Shown: one piece after another, positions 11,766 through 52,212 of the stretch
How positions within the stretch are numbered: the first letter of the stretch is position 1
How the letters are laid out: every line of letters starts with the position of its first letter
Assembly: GCF_048771995.1 (NCBI RefSeq)
Contig: NC_133024.1
Location: forward strand, 25,374,001-25,438,000
Origin: Taeniopygia guttata
Taxonomy: Eukaryota; Chordata; Aves; Passeriformes; Estrildidae
Length of the DNA: 64,000 nucleotides
Reading direction: 5' to 3'
Translations under genes and position numbers: made by a program
Notes under the pieces: generated by a model
Databases searched by the model: none
What the model saw: the letters and a program-made list of their open reading frames with translations, nothing else
Told to the model about the DNA's origin: nothing

Positions 11766-14350
11766 AGCGATAGGGCTGGCGGCTCCAGCGAGGCTGGGAC
11801 CATGAAACATCAGCTGGAGCAAAGCCAGCCCTGCGTCCCAGAGGGAAGCATCGTGTAGAGTATGGTATTTCCACTGATTACTGTTGCACTATGCCTTCCT
11901 TTTAATGTTTCATGTCGTCACATTTTCTGTTGAAGTTGATGGCGCCTCCAAAGAAACCAGATTTTTCTACTAGATTTTTCACCTGTATCTTCCGCAGAAC
12001 AGGATTTCAGCTCTGAGGCTCATTTGCATGATGGTGACATCTGTTTGATACAGAGACATATATTTCAGTTCTTTCTTTTTAGTTTGTTTTATACTGTCTT
12101 ATAGACAGACTTTTAAAGAGGGAAGTGGAGCCTGATGATTTGTGCTGATTCCTCAAATATGTAAGTAGTTCTGCTTGTTCACTTGTCTTTCAGACCCTCT
12201 GTACACACTGTGAAGTGAGAAGGACCCTCCAAAGTCAAATGTCCATGCTCAGTTTGGTGATAGACTGGTAGGTGCTGGCTAAAGTCAGCTCACATGTTGA
12301 CCTTGTCTTTTTCTGCATACACATGGGTAGAAACTCCATCTCAGTCCTAGGCTGCTCCCTAAAATCAGCAAAATAAAAAGAAAAGAAAGAAGCTTTATCT
12401 AAAACAAGACAGCACAGGGAGTAGCCATGACTGCTGGCCTATAGTGACTGTAACAGCAGCCTAGAAATACCCAGCTTCATTTTCAGAGTAATTTCCTAAG
12501 CTGTGTGTCAGTATTTTTAATAGACTGTCTTTGAATGCTGGTAATTATAGCTTGTATATGTTACTTATATCTAATAAAATAAGTGGGCAGCTGCTGGGCT
12601 GTTGTTCAAGCAGAGCTGTCATTTCATACAGTTCCTTACTTACCTTGGGAGAGATTTACACTACGGATTGATGTAGCCTACATAGACTAAAATGAAATAC
12701 CTAGCAACATCTAAGCAGTCAGTAAAGACTGCAAATCTATGCTGATTCTTCATACAGAATTATCAGAGTTTAACTTTCTAGCTAATGCTTGCCTAGCTAG
12801 CCCATGCTTAGCTTCCTGCTGCATTTGCTCCCCTGCTGTCAGTATTCCCCTTAGCTAGTTTAAAACCAGCTAGGGTGTGTCTCTGGGGGTTGCAGTCACA
12901 CCTTCAGACAGCAGTGATTGATAGCTGCACCGGATGCATTCAGGTAGAGTGCCAGAGGAAAACAGACTTGGTGCAACTGCACAATGAATTGGATTTTAAA
13001 CAGAGTCCTCCTGAAGCCAGGCATGTGATGGAGGCTGCAAGACAGATTTTCTGAACTCAGACTTCATTGCTGTACAGCAAGGAGGAAAGCCCTGAGCAGC
13101 TTTCCAACAATGGAGTCAAGGAGCATTTTTGTGAATAATGTTGCTGGATATATCTTACTGCATTATCTCAGAATATTTCTTATATCTACATGAAAACAAA
13201 AAAGTATTTGTCTGCCTGTCAGTAGAGAGACAGAGAATATTGCCTGTCATCAGTGAGACCCTTGCAACAATCTGGCTGTGGTAACAGTTCAGGCCAGATG
13301 AAGTAAACAAGCAACCTGTCACTAAAGTTGCCATGTCACAGGAGTAATGGTGCAGATGGGTGTGCTGGCATACTCTTGCATAAAACACGTTTTATAATCA
13401 ATCAGCAGGTGTATAATGTGCAATTCAAAACCCTACATCCTTGAATTCTTAATCTGTAGCTTCACAATTTGGGATGGACAGAGGTTGTGATACTATTAGT
13501 TCATAGGGTGTTCCAAACGCTCAAAAGTTGAACTCCTTTTGAAGAGAAATAGAACAAAAATGCAATTTCGTGCACAGCAAGCAGCTACTCATGGTAGGGT
13601 GCCTATATTTTCATCAACTGACACTGTCTTGCGTTCTGGTGAGTATTCTTGAAATGTCACATGCATGCATTTGAGTTAGGACCTGCTGAAATGAAAGGGG
13701 CAATTCACAACTCAATTCTGATTTTAGTCTTTTACAGAAGCTCAAGCCAGTAGAGCTTCATCACTTATGATTGCAAAGATTTATCGGCAACCATAAATTT
13801 AGCAATTTAAGGCATATCTACCCAGGGAAATTAATCCTTAAAAGGAAGGGTGTAGATGTTTAATGCTAGCTCCCTTTGAGTTATTTTTAACAAATGCTAA
13901 AATTGTTCCAGTATAAAATAATGTGACTTTACCCTGCAAGTGGAATATGTTACTTAATTTCTAGAGCACTAGAAATAGGAAGGAGTTACATGGGGTAATG
14001 TGCTAGAAGTTCACATTGCTGCACATTCACAGTTACTGCACACTAACTTCTTTATGTAACAAACTGTTAGACCTTTTGGTTTTCAGTATAAGTTTAGCAC
14101 TGGAAAACAGCCAGAAGACAAATCTGTGCATCTGCTGCTAGTCTGGTATGCTCCACATCTTGAGAAGTACCATCTAACTAGCTGACATCATTAGCATACC
14201 TATGCTGCCTTCTCTCCCCATCCCAAATGTGCAGTCCTGTAAATCACAGCAGGCTGGAATTCTGCTCTCTTTAATGCTGTTTGAAGTGGCTAAATTACAG
14301 CCTTCTTTGTGTCTACACAAATGCTAGGTGAAGGCACCGATATTCTGAAG
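11766..14350. other. Probable 5' intron(s) of CFAP91
   Basis: This lies between the CpG-rich block and the first secure CFAP91 exon. The only candidate exon I see is at about 13,545-13,638, and its phase does not fit the next exon. No other coding signal is convincing. Confidence 0.5.
13545..13638 (+). CDS. Possible N-terminal exon of CFAP91 (uncertain)
   Basis: An open frame containing FRAQQAATHGRVPIFSST ends at a consensus donor (TCTG|GTGAGT). The peptide loosely resembles the human CFAP91 segment just before its exon 'MFSNLIHYP' (shared pattern Q-A-T then [RK]VPxF). However, the donor leaves phase 1, while the exon at 14,351 requires phase 2, so the two cannot join in frame as drawn. The left boundary (AG at 13,543-13,544) is a guess. 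It may be a chance open frame, an alternative exon, or a true exon disrupted by an assembly or sequence error. Confidence 0.25.
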
Positions 14351-41598
<27,248 letters not shown>

Positions 41599-41945
41599 GA
41601 CAGAAGATGAGTGAGGTGGGTTTCCCTTCCCCTCTGTGATTTGAGTTTGGAGCATGGTGAGGGAAAGGGAAGCACATTGTATTTACTTTTTCAGGGCACC
41701 CTGAATGGAAAACCCTCTCTCTCCCTTGGGCTGTCCCTCCTGCTGCCTGCCAGCAGTGTGGTCCTGGAATCATTCTGTATACATTTTGGTGTGGCAGCTC
41801 CCTCCACTCCCTACCCAACTTGCTTTGGACTTCGTGATCTATTTTTCCTTGTTCTGATTATTTAGAGAAGCTTGAGTGAGAAAGCAGTGTGAGCATTCCT
41901 TGTTTGTTTTCCTGGCACAGACCAATAAAAATCTGCACCTGTGCT
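41599..41945 (+). other. CFAP91: CFAP91 3' UTR with poly(A) signal
   Basis: An AATAAA lies at 41,924-41,929, about 330 bases after the stop, so cleavage is expected near 41,945. A second AATAAA occurs at about 42,096 and could give a slightly longer form. Confidence 0.75.
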
Positions 41946-44900
41946 TTTAGTGGTATTTCCTTGCTTCAATAACATTAAATGAAAAAATACTCTATAAATG
42001 GAAAAGTTTGAGAAGACCATCCACAGACAAGCGTATCCCACTGATTTCTTTGGTGGTTTAAGGCCCACAGGCTTCCTGCATTAGCACTGCTATTAATAAA
42101 GCAGAGGAGCTGAACAAAAACGGTCAGATTTTTTGCATCATCTTTTCACATCATTAGTCCCTGGAGAAAGTAAAGGTGCCCCTGACCTCAGCAGGGTGGT
42201 TTCTGCCAAGCATGCAGTGTCTGGCACAAGCCTAGGTGATAGCAGCATGACAGGGGCATGGTAGGGCTGATGCCTTTTCCAGAAGTGTTCCTCTTTGGGC
42301 TGCTTCTTGCTTTTTATCATTGCAAAGAGCAGTTCTGGAAAGAATCTTACTTTGCTTGGAACAGTGCTGGCCACTTCGGCTCTCCAGCTCCGAGGGCTAC
42401 ACAGAAAGGATGCTGGCTGTGCTGTGTGCTGGCATTGCCATGTTTGCAGGCACGGGGGTGCTCCAGCTCCAGATGTGGGGAGCAGCGGGCTCAGACACAT
42501 GCAGTGCATCTGTCACAGAGCTCAAGGCTCGCTCAGCTCTCCAGCACTCACGTGTCAGAAATCCTGAGGGCTGTGGCCTTCGCGCATAAAGGGACATTTA
42601 CACCAAGCACCACATTTTGGAGGGGCGGGCACAGCCACACCACCACGCCCAAAATGCTCATTCATTGATAGCTACAGTGGTAAGGAGCTGATCTCTCCCA
42701 GCTGCCATCATTTCTCCCCGTGGATCATCTTTTCCTTGTGCTGGGTCTGTAAAGCTCAGGTGTGGTTCAGCTAATCCCAGCCATAGTGCCTCTCCTACAT
42801 AACACAAACCAGCAGCTGGTCAAAAATGGTGCTCATTAATGCATTCCTGTAAAAATTCTGCATTGGGTCTTTCTTTTGTGGGTTAGGCTGGGGCAGGGTA
42901 CAGGGAAAGGAATTTACAGGGAGGGGAGAGGGAGGAGAAAGGAGTCTGGACACCCCTGTATTCCACTGGGGAGTAAATAACAGCAGGAGAAAGGAAGAAG
43001 AGCTGCACCAAACCACTGCTGTTCTCCAGGCTGCTGAACCAAGGGCACCAGGGCGCTGCTGGGGTCGGGCAGCCTCTGTAAGTGCTGCAGTGTCTGGCAG
43101 GAGTCGGAGGTGACCAGTTTTGGTGAGGACTCTGTGAGGATGGGGACTGGGGATTTGGAGCAATTCTCATGGTATTTGTAGATAGTCAGTGAAAGGGAAG
43201 TTTGGAAATACAAAAATATAGAACAAAAAAACACTCTGCACAGTGTGGGCGGAGAAGCTGTGCAGGAATTGGCTCTGTAGCCTCAGGCCACCTTGGACAA
43301 ATTTATCCTGGTTAAAAAGAGGGGGGATAACATGAATCACAAGATCCAATGTAATAGGAGAGACATGGAAAACTTGATGCAGCAGAACAGTAGAACAGGA
43401 AGACCCATCCATTGAGGCATTTGCTGTATTTCTGGTCTGTCAAAATAAACATTCTGCATGTGGCTCATTGTACAATTTGATGTGGTTTTAGAAAGATAAG
43501 TATTCCAACAGGTGTGGGAATGGACAGAGGTTGCAGCACTTTGGTCTTCTGTAGGGACACAGCTCTGCATAACAACGAGGGGGCAGGGGACTCAGAGGAC
43601 TCCAGATGCTGTGCACAGGCTGTGCTATAAATGTCTCAGCTTCTATCATGATTTAAGGGACACCATCAGGGTAAAGCCATCTTTTCCACATGATATCGCC
43701 TAACATGTAAACTGAAGGCCACGGCAGGATTCCTGCAGGAAACTCTTCTGTAGAAACTGCTTTCAATTCTCAAGCTTTGCAGAATGTACTTTCAGAAAGA
43801 AAATGAGCACAGTGAGAGGGAATTGGGATCATAAATCAATAGCATAAGAATGCACCATTCCCTCTCCTAGCAGGAGAACAACCCTGGGGAGGAGCCCGTA
43901 CCGAAACAAACACAGCAGATGCCTCCAGGGCTGCACCAATACCGTGCAAACACGGGGAAAATTCAGCTTGTCCCTTTTCTTTCACCAGCTGCCCACAGGG
44001 AGGGAGCCTGGCTGTGCTGCTCTGCTGGCTCCTGTCTCCTGGCAGGTGGGGGAGACAAGGCTGAGCCAAACAGGCCTCTGGGGTCACTGTGCCCTGAGAG
44101 TGGTGAAAAATTGGTCTCTGCAGTAAATGAATGGATGCACATTATCCCAGGGCTTCCCTGCTGATACAGCTCTGGTGGTGTGGGAGGAGAAAATCCTATG
44201 GCACCAAGAACAGTTCAGCAAAAGGACTTGGGATCCTTCTTTACTGGAAACGTACAGTGCCTGCACTTCTGTAAACAGAAAACCACACCAAACCCGTGCT
44301 CCCCCATCTCTCCTGCCTCCCTTAAAAGCAAGATGACCGTCACAAAAGCTGCAGCCATAGACCTGGGTGTGGTGCTGTTAAAAGAGTTCCTGCCACTTTC
44401 TGAGCACAGCTGTTCCTTCTGCTTCTGGTCTTGTAAGTGTGCAGGATTTGCCGGATTGGGCTCAATTCATCCGTCACACCATTTTTTTTTAGGAGGGTGG
44501 GATTAACCCTACAAGTATGATCCTCACATGCTCAAGGCTTTTAACAAGGCCCAATTGCATTCTTGCTATCTCCTTCAAGTCCTGTTTCTCTGCTTTCACC
44601 GAAGTCCTGCTCATGCAACTTTTCCTGTGCTGTAATGATTGGTGAATCAGAATCGTGCTGGCATCCAGCCTCTCCTCACCACAATGCCCTCCAGAATCGG
44701 GCCTGGGCTTGGATGGGGAGCTGTTGTTTCCTGTGCCTGCCTTCCATCCCACCTGAGAGGCGGGAATTGGTTTGAACACCTGCCAAAACTGCCAACTCCC
44801 CAAGACAGAATGTGTACACCTGCATTAGTAAATTCAATTTTCCCGGGACCACCCTGGACCAAGGCTCCCACCTCTCCTCCCAGCCGCTGCCTGGAGCAGA

Positions 44901-47900
44901 ACTGGCAAGGAAAGCATCTCAACAGACACTGTTTGCATGAGGCAGAAACGCCAGCGGGCCGAGGGGAAGGGTGTACGCTGACACCCATGGAGCAGGGCAG
45001 CTCCAGCTCTCTGCTCTGATCATATCATTCATTCCTCTCATTCCTCCTTTTCTCCCACACGCTGCATCAACCCCACACACCTTTTCCTCCACTTCTGGCT
45101 GGACTCAAGGCCACTTCTCTTGGCCTCCTCCCATGTGTCACATCCTAGTCCTTCAAGCAGCACTTGGAAGTGATGTTCTATTCCCCTTTCCTTCCTGCAG
45201 GGCTGCTTACCTGTATCCATGTGCGCTGCCTGGCTCAGCACACCATTCCAATGGACCTGAGAGCTGTGGCTGCTCCTGCTGCCCACTGCTCTACAGCGGC
45301 TTGGACCCACTGCAGAGCCTGGCTAGATGAGATTTATCCCCTCCACTTCCCCCAGTGGGGAGCTTGCATGGCAGCCTGCACTCCTGGCCCATCCTGGAGC
45401 TCCTCAGCCAGTGCTGGGGATGTTGGTCCTTGTCCTCAGGGAGAGGCTGTGGGGAGCGTGCAGTGCCCCTGCAGTGCTGATTGCAGTGAGATAAAGGTGG
45501 TAGAGACTTGAAAGCTGCATTTGCTGCTCTCTCTCCCTGGGTTGCTGCAGGATTGATCCTAAGAATCTCCCTTTTGTCTGTTACTGAGCCAGTAAGAGCC
45601 TCTTACAAACACCCTGTTGGTTCCTTACCTGTTGAATTGAAGCCTCTCTCTGCTTGCCAACATAATTTTTCTGCCTCCAGCCAAACATAAACCAGTTTTT
45701 CATTGCTGTATGGGCCCCAAATCTGTCATCTCCAGCAGAAACAGCTTCCATTGACCAACCTCTTCCTAGGCCTGGTGCTGTGAAACAAAAATCTGAAAAG
45801 AGGTGTAACTGAGATGGCCCAAAGAGTCGCCAGCTGGGCAGTCCTTTTTCCAAGGCTATTAACTTATGGCAGCATTCCAAACAACATCAATGATCTCCTT
45901 GAGTAAAAACACTCAAACCACCTGGGTTTTTCCAGTAAGCACCATCTTCCTTCTGAGCACTCCGGCTTGGCAAAGGATTTGGTTACAGGAATGAGCTGCA
46001 GAAGGGAGGTAGAGGGCATGGCTGCTGTTATGCCAGAGGAAACAAGCATAGAATTGTTCAGGATGTAGAGAACCTCTAAAGCCACCAAGTCCAGCCATTA
46101 ACCCAGCACTGCCAGTCCACCACTAAACCATGTCCCCAAGTGTGACATCTTTTAAGTATCTCCAGGGACAGTGGGTGACTCCACCACTTCCCTGGGCAGC
46201 CTGCTCCAGGGCTTGACAAACCTTTCCATTAAGAAGCTTTGTTCCTAATATCTAATGTAAACCTTTCCTGGTGCAACTTGAGGCCAGAGACTTGAGACAG
46301 AGACCGACCCCCACCTGGCTGCAGCCTGCCCTTGGGGAGTTGTGGAGGGTGATAATGGGGATATGGTGGGAAGGGTGGGAATGCCCTTTGCTTCCTCTCA
46401 AGCTCCCACCACACACTGGCCCTGCCCTGCTCCCTGCAGCCCCCCGTCCCTCTGACAGGACCTGCCACACGTTCCTCTGTCACAGCAGGTGTCTGCACCC
46501 TGTGACTGCTCAGCACTTGGAGGTGAGGTAAAGCACAGGGAGGTCAAGCAGCCAGTGACAGTGAACAGTCCTGCTCCAACTCCTGCCTTCCACCAATTTT
46601 TAGAAACTTTGCTAGGGAAAAAAAAATACCAACCAGAAAGACCAAACCCTTCAATCTATGCTTAGCAATCCGTTTCATTCTCAGTTCCCTGGGCCTGCCA
46701 CCATACACAGGGCCTGCAGCTCCTCTGCTGGGATGGGTGCTTGTGTTCTGCCAGGCAGCTCTGCCTGGGGATGAGGATTTGTTTGCCCACAGCCACGTTT
46801 TGTCACTCTGCAGCAAGCGAGGGGGCTCTGCAGACAGCCCTGGGCCCTGAGCTTGGGCACGCTGCCCCACTGCAGCTCTCGGGGCAGAGCACCTGGTCAG
46901 AAACACCCTCCTGCAGCCACTCACAAGCTTCCACAGGGGAAGAGGCTGTTCATTCCCCACTTGTCCTGGAGGATCCAGCCTTACCTCTGGAGTATGTGAG
47001 CAGAGAGGGGTGATGCAGAGAGCAGGGAATTCCTGGAAGAGAAGGCTTTAACTCCACTGACTGCATGGGACACCCACCCAACTGCATGCAGACTCAGGGA
47101 GCAATAGGATACACCAAGTAGCATCTGTGCCAGGGCATCAGGAATAAGCTGGGTGTGCAGCAAGGTCCAGGATTGCATTCCTGCACTGGCCAAAGGCAGG
47201 TGTTTGCTGTGAAGTCCAGTTCTCCCTTACAGCCCTGAGCACTCACCTGTACTCTCACCTAAGATAAGCTCCAGCAGGTGTTTCTTTTGGGGGTCTGGTC
47301 TCTGCTCCAAAGCCTCACATTGTACAACACTCACACCCAGACAGAGCCTGGCTTTCCTGCCGTGCCCTGTGGGGCACTGACACCTACACACCTTCCTTTC
47401 CTACCGGAGCTTGGATTTGGCAGCAGCTGTGTCTTGCAGCCTTCGTGCACAGCTGGTTTAGCAATGCCAGGAACACCACTCTTCAAGATTAACAAGGGAT
47501 GACAAGACAAGGGCCCAGCCAAGCCCTTCCCAGAGCCCAGGGAGGGAAGTGAGGTTCCAGGCTGGTTGGTGAGGTTGTGTACCATCTGCTGGGCTCGCTG
47601 TCTCCAAGCAACTGGACGTGGTGCCTCAGACAAACTGCAGCGCTCTTCTCTCCCTTCTGCAGTTTGCGGCTCGCTTCCCTCCTCCTCCTTCTTTGTGGCT
47701 CTTCTTCTCCTCGCACAGAAAGCCACTTGGACCTTCCCACCAGCAGCCCAAGAGCTGCCACCTTCCAGATAACAAATGGTGCCAGTAGCCTTGACACTGA
47801 CTTTTAATTCCAACGCAGAGGGCTGGCAGCTCGCTCGATAAAGACAAAGCACATCAGTGGAGCAGACTCTTGTGCTGCACTCAGCTCAGTGCTGCTTTAC

Positions 47901-49214
47901 TCTCAGATTAGCATTTTAAATCATCCCAAAGCGTTGCTGACCGACAGCTAAGTGGATTTGACCCTGGTTTGCAGATGGGTCTCAAAAAGTATTTTCCCAC
48001 AGAGTGACAGAATGATGTTCCCTGGAAGGTTGTGCAAGGACTGGCTCTCGATGCTAAGGTGTTTCATTACATCCTTTAGAAGGGTGGTTGGAATATAAAC
48101 ACGATGTGAAACTGCAACAGACCCACTGGCAGTGCTTGCAGGAGTAACAGTGGGAGGGCATGCTGGATAAACTGGACAGCTGCAGCCTCCGTGCAGAAGG
48201 GTGAATGCAATCCTCAGGTAAGGAGACAGGCAGCAGCTACCAGATGCTCCCCAGTGCTTTCACTGACATGGGGAGAGCACTATAGGGAACCTCTGGCTGC
48301 TTTGGGTACTACAGCTTAAGGAGGGTGTTCAAAACAACTGCAGAGGAGATAAAATTGGAAACATCACGAAGATGTGAAGGAGCTGAAGATCCCCTTCCAG
48401 TCAGCTTAGTAAGAACTTATGAGGTGTTTGAGTTCTGTTCATTTGGCTCCGACATTCAGAAAAGACCCGAGACTGCAGCTGAGAGTTCCTGTGCATAGAC
48501 AGCACATAAGGAGAGCCCACAACTTGAATTCCAGGTGAGGGAAGGTCAGAAGATGCAGGAGATCCCAGTGCATATCCATCCAGAGAAGTGCCCAAGGATG
48601 ACTGACCACCCCCCCAAATCACCAGGGATTGTGATGAACTCCCACTAGAGGCAAGCTTTAAATAGATAAACTCACCCAGAGAGGTGCTGTAATTTCGGCA
48701 GCAACCTGTTTGCAGGCCACCCTGAGGGCCAGACTTGCAGAAGAGAGCAGCGCCAGTCGCAGCACGAGTTGGATGCATCCAGAATCCCGGTGACCTTGTG
48801 GGACAGAGTAAGTGAAGGGACAGCAACCGCTACTCACCGTGTTGCTTCTGGGGCAGCCAGGCTGTGGTGGCCACCTGGCCTTGTCATCCCAGTGCCCCGG
48901 AGCCGCAGGGCCTGGCACAACCCAAGCCCCGAGCCCGCTCAGGGAGCCGGGGTGTGCCGGCACCTGCTCCAAGGGGCCCAGCTCCAGCAGCCAGGAGGGG
49001 CCAGAACAGCTCCCAGACACACATCTGGCAATCAGGAAAGGATCAAGGGGATCCTGACTCAACACTCACGATGTGGACCCAGCAAAGGCCCCTTCCCACC
49101 CTGCTCCCACGTGTCCTGGAGGGCCCCTGGAGCAGAGGCTCTGGGCCGGAGCCCAGCAGAGGTTTCATGGGAACAGCCGCGGCTCGTGGCACACAAACAA
49201 AGCAAGAGGAGTCT
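41946..49214. other. Intergenic gap between CFAP91 and GSK3B 3' ends
   Basis: About 7.3 kb between convergent genes, more GC-rich than the left part of the window. It contains one CR1 fragment (46,052-46,292). Many overlapping open frames occur on both strands, none with recognisable domains. I searched by eye for the nuclear-receptor zinc-finger signature (CEGCKGFF) expected of NR1I2 and did not see it. Confidence 0.65.
46052..46292 (-). mobile_element. CR1 LINE 3' fragment, reverse orientation
   Basis: The + strand reads as reverse-complement CR1: 'caagtccagccattaacccagcactgcc', 'ccaccactaaaccatgtcccc', 'tccaccacttccctgggcagcctg' and 'ggtgcaacttgaggcc'. It is a different subfamily look from the copy at 10,345. 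Confidence 0.9.
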
Positions 49215-49234
49215 CTTTGCAATATAAATTCGTT

Positions 49235-49240
49235 TTTATT
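49235..49240 (-). terminator. GSK3B: GSK3B distal poly(A) signal
   Basis: TTTATT on the + strand, AATAAA on the transcript strand, at the point where UTR-like sequence gives way to GC-richer intergenic DNA. Confidence 0.6.
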
Positions 49241-50003
49241 GAAGCAGCAGTCACATGACCTCGCATCTAGCCTTTAGGATAGCGACAGAATGGATTCGGC
49301 CAGGTCAGCCAGCCCAAAAAAGGATTTTTATTTTTTTTTTCTTTTTTCTTTTTGCGCTAATAGACATGTCATGTTTAATACATACATTATCCAGTACCGG
49401 AAACCCAACTCAGAGATAGCTATGTGCTGATTTGCTGGAGGAACGGTCCACTGGACGTGGTCTCGACAAACTTTACAGATCACCACCAAATAACATTACT
49501 AATGGGATCCAATGATTTAAAAAAAAAACAACCCAAACAACCATGAGTGCAGGATTCAAAGCCAGCAGTTTACACAGGTTCTTAAGTTTGTATTTATAGG
49601 TGGACGGTAAAGGAAGATTGGTTGGTTTCAATTTGAAATATTTATGTCCCAGGGTTCCTCTCTCCATCAAATCAAACGGTATCATAGACAAGCCGGCATC
49701 TCTTTAAAAATAGCATGGAATAACACAGCTCATTTAAGAAAACATGCTCATTTCTTGAGGTTTTTCTTTAGTATTACAAAGATTCATGTCCACCTATTCT
49801 CGCAGAGTGGAAAGAGGCATGAGGGTGAGGAACAAGGGTCAGAGAAGGGAGAGAGGAGGAGGGAAGAATAGGGCAATTTTTTGAAATAAAGACCACACAC
49901 TTGGTATTTTTTAAATTTCATTTCCAGGCTAACCTACTTTTTATTTAATGCAAATTACAGTACCAGTTAACTATTTCCGAACCGAGTCACACAGAACAAA
50001 ACG

Positions 50004-50011
50004 TATTTACA
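50004..50011 (-). promoter_or_regulatory. Pumilio-type element TGTAAATA in GSK3B 3' UTR
   Basis: + strand TATTTACA, giving TGTAAATA in the mRNA, a match to the PUM consensus TGTANATA. Confidence 0.45.
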
Positions 50012-50316
50012 AGGGGAATGGGGCGGGGGAAATAATAAAACATTAAGCATACTTTCCACAAAAAAAGTTTATATTTAAAATGAAAAAAAAATCAGTCACA
50101 GAGGCATTCAAGTAGTAATAATGTTATACAGGTTTTGCTTTTCCTTTAAATCAAGACAGATTTGCACAAGTGTATGCAATAGTTTGTATACAACCCACAG
50201 TCCTTAATATATATATATTTAGATTTCTGTTTTTAAGATGGAAGTGGTCACGCTAATTGGTGTGTACAGGCCCAAGTGATCCATCAGCAACACATTAATG
50301 AACGCAAATTTTACAG

Positions 50317-50365
50317 GCAAGCAAATTATATATATATAAATATATTTTATATATATATATTAAAA
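50317..50365. repeat. (TA)n simple repeat in GSK3B 3' UTR
   Basis: Two runs of TATATA separated by AATATATTTT. Confidence 0.85.
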
Positions 50366-52074
50366 ATAAATTGAGAAAGACCAACACAAGGAAGCTACTT
50401 TTCTCGAGCTAACCCCTTAGGTACTGTTTTCCTTTCCTGTCGTTTTGCCATTATTGCAGTGTTGCAAAACGAAGCCAACTACGACCGGAACCGGCCGAGA
50501 GCCCCGTGGAAATCAGCTGCCACCCCAGGGGTACCCGCTGGCAGTCTCCGGAAGGCAGAGCCCGGACCGAATACCCTACTGTGCTTTTCCTCATCGGCTT
50601 TTCCTTTTTCTCCGCGGTGGCTGAAGTTCCTAGTACAGGAGTACGAGTCTGACAGGCTGCTTGACTTCTGCTTTTCCAAGTACTGAAAATTGGGGGGGGG
50701 GAATTTTAGGTTGCAAGTCACAGGCACCTGCCATTATTTTAGGTAAAGCTTGGCATCGAAATAAAGGGACAGTGTTCAGGGATCTTCTACCAGTCAATTT
50801 TCTTTTGTAGGTAATTTTTTTCTTTTTCCCTAGCAAGGTAGATAAGTTTAATAGTAAAGAACACCAGTGTCTTGACTGAGCGTCCGTTGGGGGAGACAGA
50901 CTGTGATCCAGCCCAGCTCAGGGACCCACTATGGCAGGGCTGACGTAAAGGACACATCAAGACCACACTGGGTTACAAAAGAAGCCCAAAAGAGTGTAAA
51001 AGAAGAGAGGGACAGCTCTGAGCAGACTGTCGCCAACAGCTTGGCATCACTGACCTTCGTGTCACCAGAAAGAAAGTGCAGCCTCTGCTTCACTGGAATG
51101 AACACGAGATGCTTCGAAATAAAACAGCAACCTTTGGTTTGGTAAAGAGTTACTTGTTTTCCCATTCAAGACAATCTTATGTGGAATACTAACAAGGTAG
51201 TAAAACACAAGCAAACTAGTTTTAGAAACAAGGCCTTCGTGCTGGGCACAAGAAATCAAGAGTCATGTTAAACTTATCTCAAGAAAACAAAAGTGACTTT
51301 GGGGAAGGATGTGAGGGAAAAACAGGGAGAAGAAAGGGAACAGAAAGTCCTCCCGGCAGAAAAAACCACCGCAGTCTCCTACAGTGATGCCCCCGCTCCC
51401 ACCGCAGCTGCAGCAACCCTGCGGGATGTGGGGATTTCCCTCCCTGGGGGGCCCTTTCCGCTCCTGCTGCCCCTGGCACAGCTGCAGGGAGGGTGGGAAG
51501 GCCGAGCCTCCTGGAAGCTGCTGCTGCCCAGATGCTCCTGGTGCAGGGTTGAGGGGAGAGACAAGCAAAATCTAAATGGGCTGCTAGGGCAAGGGTCCTA
51601 ATGAAACCAGGTGCTGCTAGCGGGAGGAGGAGGGCAGGGTGGGCACCTTGGAGACTCCCAGAACAAAGCCACGGCTCCAATGAAGTGAATGACAGTGGAG
51701 ATGGTTTCTTTTCATTCCGCTACTGATCAGGGTATCACCGAAACCGTACAGCACTCAAAGAGTTAGAAAGCGGGGTGGGGAGGGGGGAGCAGAGATGCGG
51801 GTTTGGGGTGGGAGACATTGTTAATAAAGAAGGAGAAGAAAAAATAAAAGGGAAATAAAATTCAAAAATTAATGGAAGCGAAGGCACTCCAAACTATATA
51901 GATACACTATACATCGCTAGAGTTATTGTTACAATAATACAGGCCGGTACCTACTGTACAGAGTTAAAACTATATGGCTTTAAAAAGCTCGTCTACATTT
52001 TGTCTGATTATTAAACAGAATCACTGCCCTGAACGGTAACTTTTTGCTCATTAATAACAGTTCCTGGGTCCACA

Positions 52075-52082
52075 TATTTACA
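52075..52082 (-). promoter_or_regulatory. Pumilio-type element TGTAAATA in GSK3B 3' UTR
   Basis: + strand TATTTACA; TGTAAATA in the transcript. Confidence 0.45.
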
Positions 52083-52204
52083 TACAAAACAATAAAACTC
52101 AAAATTCAAAAACAACCAAAAATAATAATGTACAAGCTTGAATTTGGTGAGGAGCTTTGTTTTTTGTTGTTATTTTTCTGTGTTTTTTTTCTTTTTTTTT
52201 TTCT

Positions 52205-52212
52205 TATTTACA
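52205..52212 (-). promoter_or_regulatory. Pumilio-type element TGTAAATA in GSK3B 3' UTR
   Basis: + strand TATTTACA; TGTAAATA in the transcript, 130 bases from the element at 52,075. Confidence 0.45.

Noticed and set aside
10957-11805. 282-codon open frame and several others through the CpG-rich block
   Set aside because: Open in multiple frames on both strands because of high GC and a near-multiple-of-three minisatellite. The Pro/Gly/Arg-rich composition follows the repeat, with no family similarity.
42883-43234. Minus-strand open frames with a Ser/Pro/Leu-rich, protein-like look
   Set aside because: Two overlapping frames are open at once, there are no strong paired splice sites, and nothing resembles NR1I2.
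44489-44660. Candidate minus-strand exon ending GAGCAT|GTGAGG
   Set aside because: Two of its frames are open, it is short, and no partner exon was found. This is expected by chance in 64 kb.
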